NCBI GenBank assembly: GCA_030704615.1
Contig: CM060733.1
Location: forward strand, 12,772,001 to 12,836,000
Direction of reading: 5' to 3'
DNA: 64,000 nucleotides
DNA from: Takakia lepidozioides
Lineage: Eukaryota > Streptophyta > Takakiopsida > Takakiales > Takakiaceae
In this document: piece by piece, positions 32,646 to 41,254 of the stretch
Position numbering within the stretch: the first letter of the stretch is position 1
Layout of the letters: every line of letters begins with the position of its first letter
The notes under the pieces: model-generated
What the model was told of the DNA's origin: nothing
Databases searched by the model: none
Seen by the model: only the letters and a program-made list of their open reading frames with translations
Program-made: the position numbers and the translations under genes

Positions 32646-35600
32646 ATGGCGGAAAACCCGAGCGCTACAGTGTACTGCCCTCCTCACGAGCATAGAGCTT
32701 CATTTCCGTGCAGAGGGGACACCTGCCGGGTGATGGAGAAATATCTGTGCGTTCGATACCACCTGAAACCGGGGTCGGTTTTTTTGGAGGAGGAAAGGAA
32801 GGACTCAAACGGCCTTGTTGTCGAGAGTATTGTTGTGCTCCACGATGATTTCGGCGATGGCAGGGAATGGCGAGTTCCACCATCGGACAGCGTCATATAC
32901 AGGGCTGTTGGGGACTTCATTTGCCCGCCAAATGCACCGTCTATCCTGGCGCCTTCCACGAAACAATCCGCGAATCAGAGAGTGGGTACCTCAAAGAGAG
33001 AAGTCCGCAACGAAGTAAATCCAGAGCCGAACCCATCCATGAAGACGACCGAGAACCGGGTTGTTCACAACCTGTCCGACTCAGACGAGGTCATGGAAGT
33101 TCCGAGGTCGTCCTGGAGATCAGGCAAGTCCTCAATGGACGTCAGTGGAGGAGGGAGTCATATTCCCAGCACGAGCACCGCAGTTCGATCTATTCTAGAA
33201 ATTCTGCGAGGGCTTCACCTGGAGGGACACCGGTCGGAGCTGGCCGGGCTGGACTACAGCAAGTTCGCAATTAAATCGGTTACATGCCTTCCCGCCGACG
33301 TCGACGGTAATGTCTTCTTTGAGTTCCCTCCTCGGGCGGACTACTCGAGGGCGTCCGGAATGTTGACAGATATGGATAGAAAACATGACGGTCATCCTTG
33401 GTGCGTTACCAAAACCACCAGCATGAAGATGCTTGATGGTGTGCGGGTGCGCTACGTTGTTTGTGCGGGCGCGTTGCGGTGTTTCTCCCCAACTTGCTTC
33501 CACTTTAAATCCAGAGGTCACAGGAACGAGACCGATTGGACAGGCACAGCTCACCAACCATTTCGAGCTCAGGAGAAGGTTCCGAACTCCACATTTAAGT
33601 GTGCGCATTGCAAAGAACCACCACACTGCATGTCTGTTTGTAATGCCAAGCAGTTCTATGTGTTGCACCGTTTCCCTGACCTCACCCGAGCTTGCATACA
33701 CGTTGGTTCCCATTGTCACAAATTGGCGAGGGGGAACTCGCGGGAGGCTGCCCACGAAGCAGAGCAGCTCGTTCAGGAGGAGGTTAAGTTGAGACCGGGT
33801 GCCAAACCCAAACAGATACAGCTCCAAGCCGCCCATAAGATGGCATTGGCCAGAATTATGTCGGAAGACGGCTCGGATAGAGTTCCTCTCGACGAGAAGG
33901 AAATGGAGGCATTGCTCGAGTCGGTGTCCCACGTATGTTCACCGAATGTCCGAAACCACATTGTCTCTTGCAAACAGAAAATTGGGCGTGGCTCGGATAT
34001 GCACTCCATTCTGGAGGTGAAGCGACGATGTGGATATGACTACATTCATGGAAGTAGGTTTCCAGGACAAGGGACTGAGGCAGATCGTTGTTTCGTATTC
34101 AAAATGTCCACGTGTGGACCTGGCAGTGGCGTCGAACTGGTCGACAGGATGACGAGTGGGAACTTGTCAAACAGTTGGGTCATGTTCGACCATATCAAGC
34201 GAATTACAAATCACCAGTGGGTGACAATGGGTGCACATGTCTACGACACCCACTGCAGGATGCTAATGACAATTGCTATTTGTGAGATGAAAGGAGAGGA
34301 CACACAATCGGAGATGCTTCTTTGGCAGGGAATAAACGAACAGATGGCCAAGGCGGGATTGCCCCCTCCCAATTTCCGTGGTTTCATGGCGGACAACGCA
34401 CAAGCAAATTGGGCTGCCATCCGAAGGGTGTACGGGCAAGACCCCAATGTTCCCATGGAAGGCAAGGAGAGATCTTGTGGGTTCCACTTTCTGCAGAGCC
34501 TTTCGCAGTACACAACCAGGCTCGTGGCGCCAGATTTCAGAGAGGAGCACCGTTCCATGTGCCTTGCGTGGAAGCGCGCTCCCACCTTGGATGATGCAGA
34601 GACACAGTTTGCATGCATACGGGCTTGGTGGACATCGTCAGGTGCTGTAAGGAAATCAGACGAAGGAGCAATGGTCAGTTGGCTAGCATGGTGGCATTAT
34701 CGTTTCCTCCAGTTCGGCGACTATATGCGGGAGGTGAGTTGCACGAATTCGCGTCCCGTTGGATATTATTCTTGGCCATATTTGTAACTTGCTTGTAACC
34801 TCAACATGTGCTTGTGCAGGAAATGTGTCTCGACTCCGACACCGACATGCCCACGACAAACATGGCCGAATCAGTGCACTCTTCCTGGCGTGCCTCCTCT
34901 GCGGCGCATCTGGTGGACATCCTCACTGCCACAACGGAGGACATTGTGAGGTCAATTATGCAGCAATGCAGGTACAACGAGTTCTTGAAAGGGAAACAGT
35001 GGGGCTTGGGGCCGGACAGGCAGGAAATGCTGATGCGGACTGCCTCCAGATCGAAGAATCCTCGGAAGTGGGCGGCGGCCTTGCGAGAGGGCCTTCGGGA
35101 CACGCCATTGCTGCGAAGAGGCCAACATTTGGAAGGAGATGTTCATACCCGTCCAGTGAGACGAAGACTTGACGAGGCACCTGGCGGAGAAGAGGATTCA
35201 TGGCGAGCTGACAAGAATATTCGCACGCTCCCTCGTGGTCCGGTGATGTTGTCCGAGGAGGTCTCGTCGAGCACCGGAAGTCCTGCACGTTCAAGATCGC
35301 CATCTCCTTTGAGCACAGGGCGCGTGCCCCGGCAACATAACGAGCCATCTGTAGTAAAGCAATACAACATTCCCATTGTGGAGACAAGAGTGTCGGAGTC
35401 ACAGTGGAGAATTGCGAGGACATTGCCGGCATTTCGAGGGAAGTGTTGCGCCATCCGGGTGGATACGAGAGCACGCTGTGGTGAGATGATTCGGAGGAAC
35501 CCACACGGTGCTGTACCTGCACCTTGTTTCAGCGGCAGATTTTTGACTCCCACATTTGCTCACGCCACAACGCAGACATTTTGGTTCTGTAGGCACGACA

Positions 35601-36238
35601 TAATGACCTGTGTATTTGGCAAGCCCAAGTACGGGATTCAGGGAATGCCGGAGCCTCCGGGCGTCTGGCCTGTTGCACCGGGTTGCAGCCTCTCTCAGAA
35701 TGAGGCGGATGCTCTATCTGCAGCAGGATTTTGAATGGTGCAACGCACAGACATCCCGGCCCACGCATTTCCGGTTCCTCAGACCCAGCCATTGCATACT
35801 GCTCGGTCCAGTAGAGACGGATTGGACAATTCTGCACATCCCACAATGCGATTCGGAAGAGTGAAGAGACGACACCCTCCCAACAAGTTGAATGAGACTC
35901 GGATTGCCAATGCTCTTGGGATGGCTTGCACTATTCAGAGCTCCGTGGACGTACCCCCACCCGGCCTTGGGCGTGTGTATCGGATGGCAACGGCCGGCTC
36001 GGCTGTACGCGACGATGTATACACAATTACGATTGGAGTGGAGCCGACTTGCAACTGTACGGACTTCTCGTTGATGGAAGCAAAGAAGGGTTCGAAGTAT
36101 TATCCGTGCAAGCATCTGTATTACATTTACCTGAAGAGGTTGAGGATGAACGTGACTATTGATGACTTTATTCATGCACCGGCGTTGAGCGTGAACGAGC
36201 TGCACAAACTCCTTCTTAGGGATTCCAGAAATCATTGA
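32646..36238 (+). CDS. Element A transposase (GCM/WRKY-type finger, MULE-like DDE, SWIM)
   Basis: Start ATG 32646 is chosen because the protein then aligns from residue 1 with element B (…H-L-K-P-G-S-V-F-L-E-E). One intron (34734-34819) joins Y-M-R-E to E-M-C-L-D. Residues ~245-365 form a C/H-rich region (G-H-P-W-C-V-T-K … C-A-G-A-L-R-C … C-A-H-C-K-E … H-V-G-S-H-C-H) of GCM1/WRKY type, a DNA-binding finger known from MULE-like transposases. The DDE core shows V-Y-D-T-H-C (~531), M-A-D-N-A-Q (~580), C-G-F-H (~609) and N-M-A-E-S-V (~712). A C-terminal SWIM finger (C-N-C-T-D-F … Y-Y-P-C-K-H) lies near 36047-36110. An in-frame TGA at 35732-35734 precedes the SWIM part, so the protein may end there or the gene may be recently broken. 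Confidence 0.75.
34734..34819 (+). other. 86-bp intron in element A transposase
   Basis: GTGAGT donor after Y-M-R-E and TTGTGCAG acceptor before E-M-C-L-D. Element B is continuous at this point (W-M-R-E-D-M-D-V). Phase 0. Confidence 0.75.
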
Positions 36239-37017
36239 TGGGGCAAACGGAATCCTCCATATGGATATTTTCAAATGCATTTTGCTGTATCAGACTTTTT
36301 TTTTGCAGTGTAATGAAATGCACCCCAAAACTCCTGGAATGAGGCAATATTCCATTCAAACTGAGATCCAACAGAAGCAGTTCTGGGGCCATTTCTGGAA
36401 AAATGGCGCCGAATTTCTCTTTTTGGGGCCGAAAACTCGCTAAGTCCCAACATGCACTGGTACCTGTGTTTGGGAAAATGGCGCCGAATTTCTCTTTTTG
36501 GGGCCGAAAACTGGCTAAGTCCCAACATGCACTGGTACCGTGTCTGGAAAAATGGCGCCGAATTTCTCTTTTTTGGGCCGAAAACTGGCTAAGTCCGAAC
36601 ATGCACTGGAAAAATGGCGCCGAATTACCTGTCATGAGGGGACCTATAGCCGCGGAATTCGGCACCATTTTTCGCCAGAGAGACCTATTGCCGCGAAATA
36701 CGTCGCCGTTTTTTCAGGTTACGGACCCTATTACCGCGAAATTCGGCGCCATATTTGCACATGTCGCTAGGAATTGGCATGAGCGGAAGACAAAATATCA
36801 TGAGCACAACTGTCAAAAGTGCAATTTTCCCTTCAAGGGGCCGAATAATATATTTGTTTTTTCTGACACATTGCATTAAATTGTTGTTTTTTATTGTTTT
36901 TTATTGTTTTTTATTTTCGAAATTTGTACTTCTGCTCATGAAAACCGATTGTGTTACTACTCTGCTCATGCCGCTCATGCCGCTCATGCCGCTCATGCTC
37001 ATGAAATAGCAAACCTC
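36239..37017. repeat. Right subterminal region of element A with GGCGCC repeats and right TIR
   Basis: Four units with GGCGCC at 36405, 36480, 36554 and 36616 (about 75-bp spacing), each followed by GAATTTCTCTTTTTGGGGCC and CTAAGTCC, then degenerate relatives to 36755 (GGCACC, CGTCGCC, GGCGCC). From 36770 to 36990 are ATGAGCGG-type words and A/T runs. The right TIR is 36997-37017 (…AAATAGCAAACCTC). Confidence 0.8.
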
Positions 37018-37025
37018 CTGTTAGA
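37018..37025. repeat. Target-site duplication, right of element A
   Basis: CTGTTAGA, identical to 22556-22563. Confidence 0.8.
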
Positions 37026-37095
37026 CGTGCCATTTCCACAAAAACAGTGCACCCGGATGGTTTAATAATATGTATGAGAGTAGGAAGATGAAACA

Positions 37096-37480
37096 TCAAA
37101 CAATGAGATATTGAAGAGGGATGATTTTTACCTTTCTTGTCTGAGTGTGTAGAGGGGTGGTATTGATGCAAGTATATTTCCTTGATAATACGGAAATAGA
37201 GCTGCCCCTGGAGTAAGAAAAGAGCTCCAATGCAAAGGAATCATCGGAGCCCTGCAAGAACACCAAGCATCCATTGTCATCCAACAGGTCATTAGCAATG
37301 GATAATGCATACTCCCAATACGGTTTATCAAAAGCATTCCAGGGAGGAACCTGTACACCATCCAAACAGCCCTGTACAGGCATTCCTGTTGGGCAGTCCA
37401 CGATGATCATGTCCATAGCCACAGGCACGTTTTTTCCATCCACAACACTAGACCAAGTTCCTGGCAACTGCAAACAACAT
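37096..37480 (-). pseudogene. Element B methyltransferase gene: catalytic exon
   Basis: Opens after TTTGCAG (37470s) with L-P-G-T-W-S-S-V-V and contains M-D-M-I-I-V-D-C-P-T-G (37384-37413) followed by D-G-V-Q-V-P-P-W-N-A-F-D-K-P-Y-W and a strand G-C-L-V-F-L-Q. It is homologous to A 24030-24300, where the motif is D-I-P-D-G. Both copies keep D and P of the D-P-P-Y catalytic motif but lack the aromatic residue. The next exon of this gene is at 22555, beyond the inserted element A. It is therefore a split gene that can no longer be spliced normally. Confidence 0.7.
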
Positions 37481-37559
37481 ACATAAAATGTAGGAGTCAA
37501 TAGCCGGATGATGAGGATATAAAAACATCGAAGAATTCCTTACATTCAAGTTTGTTTGT

Positions 37560-38222
37560 TGGGGGAAACTCACATTTTTTAAGAACTCCATGAGCTCTTT
37601 CAAGGTCGCATCAAGAGATGTACTTGAGGCCTCCACCATATCAATGAAATGAGTAGGCATGATCTTCATGCGATACATGCTAGGTGCACCACCAGAAAAT
37701 GACACTGCACTGTAAGGATGTTCACCTGCCTTTGGCTTGTTTCCTCGAGTAGTAGGTGCAGGCACTACAACCAACTGATTTGAAGGATGTGAAGAACTAC
37801 CAATAGGACCAGCAATAGAAGCCACACCTGCATTGACATCCGCACCTTTTCTTTTTCGTGATTTGCGTTTTGGTACACCCACAACGGCAGGGACCACTTG
37901 GGCTACAGCGTCAGCGGCCTGTGTAGCAATCTGTTCTGCATGCTCCAGATCAAGAACAGGGACTTCAGTGGAGATACCCCCTTCATCACTCACTGACTGC
38001 CTGCGAACACATTCCTTATGAAGTCCCATTTCTGCATAGGGGATAGTACCCTTGGGCATATCCAAATACCAACCCCCCCCCTTCCCGGTGTTCCACACCC
38101 CAATCTTCCTCAATTGCAGGTGTGTACATGGAAGCTTGTTGAGCACCAAACTTCCAGGCCATTAGAAACTTGGGCTCAGCCTTAAGTCGATCACTCGGTA
38201 CAAGCACAAATCTCATGTACCT
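37560..38222 (-). pseudogene. Element B methyltransferase gene: middle exon
   Basis: Begins after GTATTTTAG with Y-M-R-F-V-L-V-P-S-D-R-L-K and ends at F-L-K-N before a GTGAGT donor. The first part aligns with A 25150-24960, the H-P-Y-S-A-V-S-F block with A 24560. A basic linker (K-R-K-S-R-K-R-K-G) may be a nuclear localisation signal. A frame change near 38075-38100 (a run of eight C, 38074-38081) splits the exon between two frames. Confidence 0.6.
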
Positions 38223-38399
38223 AAAATACAAACACATTCAAAGTTATTGTGGAGACAAATATTTATGCAACCTGTTCAACAATTGAACAAGCACATTAAG
38301 AAACATGTATATCCCAATGTACTAGAAAAATACTTGAAGCATAAACATTTTTTACTTACAAGGTGTATACACTATCCATGTACAATGCAATGGAAAGAT

Positions 38400-38715
38400 G
38401 GTACCTGAATAAAATCCGTCTCACCACCTTCTCTCCACCTGTTTGTTGTTCCCAATCATTGCCTCTGAATGGCCCCTTTGGCAATGAGAACTCTCTATGA
38501 AACAACTCATTGAAATGAGTCATCTTCCATGACCTGAAAGTTACATTCAGATCTTGTTTCTTTTCCAGAATAATTGTCTGTTTGGCATCTAGAGAAAGAG
38601 GATCACTAGATATTGTATCCTCTTCATACTCATCTGCCCCCCAATTCCCTGCATCAATGTTGTCAATAATGGTTGCAAGCGTCCCGGCCTCCACAACTTC
38701 AGTTGTAGTAGTAAT
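38400..38715 (-). pseudogene. Element B methyltransferase gene: helical exon
   Basis: Open minus-strand block with an acidic start (D-E-Y-E-E-D-T-I) and a helical end (G-G-E-K-V-V-R-R-I-L-F-R-Y-H-L). The end resembles A 26300-26233 (A-A-M-R-L-L-Y-R-Y). The intron that follows is short here, whereas in A it holds the 95-bp array. Confidence 0.45.
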
Positions 38716-38899
38716 TTCCTAATTCCATAAACCAAAACAGTTCAAGATGTCAGTGTATGAGAAGAGCACATGTGTGAATGTATAATATGTAAAAAGAGCA
38801 GTTCAGTGTCATGGTTGCATGAAGAAAACAAATGAATTTGGATAGTCAACTAATTCCTTGAATATCCTTGTCTTTCAAAGCTTACAACTTGGAGCATAA

Positions 38900-40095
38900 T
38901 ACATGACCTCCAACCACCTACGCTGGCGCATATGACACATATGTGCAACCAACTCAAAATTTGACAAGATTTGAGGGCCTTGAAGAAATTTTTGCTCAAG
39001 GAGCTCCAAGCATATGCGCCGGCGCATACCATGGAAGGGAGGTTGTAGCCAAACATACAGGAGCACCTTGAAAGATCAAACTAGGCCTATGGAAGCATGT
39101 GGAGTTGTGGAGGTGGCAACGTAGAAGCTTTGAGATACTTGAATATTGTGATCAACCAAAATAGGGAAGGTTCCCCAAGCGTCTGCGCCGACGGAGGTGG
39201 CAGCCTCGACACTTTGGAGCTTACGTAACACAAGGAATATACAACAAAAAACCAAGCTCCAAGCATCTTCGCCGGCGGAGATGCTTGCATGAGGTTCCTG
39301 AAACCTAGGAGCTGAGCAAAAAAAGATTGTGCTCAATGGGTATGCGCCGGCAGATATGGCAGCCCAGCCCGCTCGGAGCATCAACAACTTATGAGAATGT
39401 GGAGAAACAAAAGAGATGGAGGGGGGGGGGGGGGGGGGGGGACTTCCTGAAATATGTGAGCAGCCCTGCTGCACGGGTCTGCGTTGACAGAGGTGGTAGC
39501 CTTGGCGCTTTGGAGCTTCCGTAACACAGGGAATATGCAAAAAAAACCAAGCTCCAAGTGTCTCCGCCGGCGGAGACGCTTGCAGGAGGTTCCTGAAACC
39601 TATGAGCTGAGCAAAAAAAAATGTACTCAATGGGTATGCGCCGGCGGATATGCCAGCGCAGCCCGCTCGGAGCATCAACAACTTTTGAGCATGCGGAAAA
39701 ACAAAGGAGATGGAAAATGGGAGAACTTCCTGAAACATTTGAGCAGCCTTGCTGCACAGGTATGCGCCGGCGGATACGCCAGCCCAACCCGCTCGGAGCA
39801 TTAGCAACGTATGAGCATGCAAAAAAATAAACGGGATGGGAGTAGAGGAGCACTTCCTGAAACATGTGAGAATCCCAGCTCCAACGGTATGCGCCGGCGG
39901 AGGTGGCAGCCCAGCCCTTCCAAGCATCAGAAAAAACCAAGGGGAATGAGCTGTCTCCACCGGCGGAGACGGTTGTGTATATGTGTGGAGATTCGCAAAC
40001 TTGTGAGAGTTGAAGTGACTTAGGCATCTGCGCCGGCGGAGGTGCTAGATTAGGAGCAGCTTGGTGGGGCTTATGCGATGGCGCATATGCCTAAG
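38900..40095. repeat. Element B palindrome array, CGCCGGCG core
   Basis: About a dozen palindromes spaced roughly 70-130 bp: ATGCGCCGGCGCAT near 39010, TCTCCGCCGGCGGAGA near 39562, TATGCGCCGGCGGATA near 39635 and 39762, and others near 39180, 39262, 39340, 39884, 39952, 40025 and 40073. Between them run diverged repeat blocks (GAGCATCAACAAC, CTTCCTGAAACATGTGAG, GAAAAAACCAAGCTCCAAG). A G run of about 22 is at 39420-39441. The array lies in the intron between the first exon and the helical exon of B's methyltransferase gene, where A instead has the ParB-like exons. Confidence 0.8.
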
Positions 40096-40139
40096 TGCAG
40101 GTCATGAAAAAAAACAAAACTACAGCTTACCTTCTCCGT

Positions 40140-40310
40140 CCGCAGCTTGCCTCTACCACCACCACCACCAGCAACGCCTCCCCCTCGAGTGTCCTTCTTC
40201 CTCCCCATCGCCGCAACAGCTCGTTGCCTCGGGGTGGTATAGTATAAGGCCGAGATGCGGCGCCTCCGTCTCCTCTTCGCAACGGGAGTCTCCAGGGTGT
40301 AGAGACTAGA
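40140..40310 (-). pseudogene. Element B methyltransferase gene: first exon
   Basis: Basic frame with R-R-R-R-R-R-I-S-A-L-Y-Y, then M-G-R-K-K-D-T-R-G-G-G, ending at a GTAAGC donor near 40131. It matches the first exon of A (R-P-R-R-K-L-K-A-L-Y-Y). The upstream start codon is not clear. Confidence 0.45.
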
Positions 40311-40489
40311 GACGTGTTAAGTGCTTGTGTAGTTTGTGTGTGTTTGTTTGGGGGAGTGGCAAGGGATAATGTGCAAGTATACTAGACTACGTTAGTGTAG
40401 TAATGATACCGGGTTAGTCATGTAGTAATGACAACAAGTTTAACTGAATAGAAACAGTTTATTAACAAAAAAGTAAAGGTTGTTTCATT

Positions 40490-40640
40490 GAATAGAGCAT
40501 GGCTTGGTGGTAAGGTTGTGGTGTATTTTCCACTAGGTTGCGGGTTCAAACCTGTGCCCGCCAACGAGAGCGGGGGGGAAGGGGGGCTCGCTAAGGCCTT
40601 AAAAAGACCAAATTGGCCAAATCTGAAATGTGAACCTTTT
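40490..40640 (+). mobile_element. tRNA-derived SINE
   Basis: Contains an A-box-like TGGCTTGGTGGT at 40500-40511 and a perfect B box GGTTCAAACC at 40543-40552, about 32 bp apart, the layout of the internal RNA polymerase III promoter of plant SINEs. A GC-rich body follows and then T runs. It lies in the intergenic space between the divergent genes of element B. Confidence 0.75.
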
Positions 40641-41254
40641 TTATACACTCTGGCGTTAGTGCTTTTTAGACTACATGGGTTACACGTGGATCCTTAGAAG
40701 ATGGTTGTACGATTGACATGTTACTTTGTGGCGGCGCCTTCATAATACAATATAAAGTAAGTGATAAAATAAGTAAATATTTTATTATGGGTGTCTTAAT
40801 CAATTTATTGGTTTTAGAGTCAATTGTCGCCACAAATACTTGTACTCATTACTCATACATGAGTAATCAAAGAACAAATCAACATACATGTCATGGGATT
40901 TTATTGTAAATAAATTGTGCCGTCTAGTGTGTCAGTTCATAGTTGGACGATTAATCAACGATTGGTTGTAAAATAAATGGAAACATGCAGAGCATTTATG
41001 TTTCATATGCTCATAAGAAGAAGGCAGTACATTGGATTCTAAGATCTCAACAACGGCGCCGTCGTCGATAGTCCATTTAGTTGTTTCTGTCAGAGAATAA
41101 TATGGATGGAGCACATGCCTCAAAAAATTTGGACCTTCTGGATCGATGATACACATAAGTAATGTAAGCCATTTAATGTATTTGCATAAGGTCTTGCAAG
41201 ATGTGCGCTTTCATTCATTTTGCATCTTCTCTCAAACTTTGAGGGCATTGCCAA

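Larger units (their letters stand above)
22564..37017. mobile_element. Element A: 14.45-kb TIR transposon encoding transposase and ParB/methyltransferase protein
   Basis: Bounded by inverted repeats (left GGGGGCTGCTATTTC, right reverse complement GAGGTTTGCTATTTC; 18 of 21 terminal positions match) and flanked by the exact 8-bp duplication CTGTTAGA. Just inside both ends lies an ATGAGCGGC-type microsatellite in inverted orientation. Contents: a leftward multi-exon gene (29453 to 22800) and a rightward transposase gene (32646-36238), divergent across 3.2 kb of palindromic arrays. Removing A rejoins B's coding sequence across a splice site, which independently confirms the borders. The transposase core is MULE-like; an 8-bp duplication is within, though at the short end of, what MULEs make. 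Confidence 0.8.

Noticed and set aside
34241-34618. Minus-strand frames inside the A transposase
   Set aside because: Shadows of the real coding strand, which has conserved motifs and a homologue in B.
39076-40027. Minus-strand frames of 200-290 codons over the B palindrome array
   Set aside because: They follow the repeat period (repeated S-A-G-A-Y-P-L-S blocks) and have no domain.
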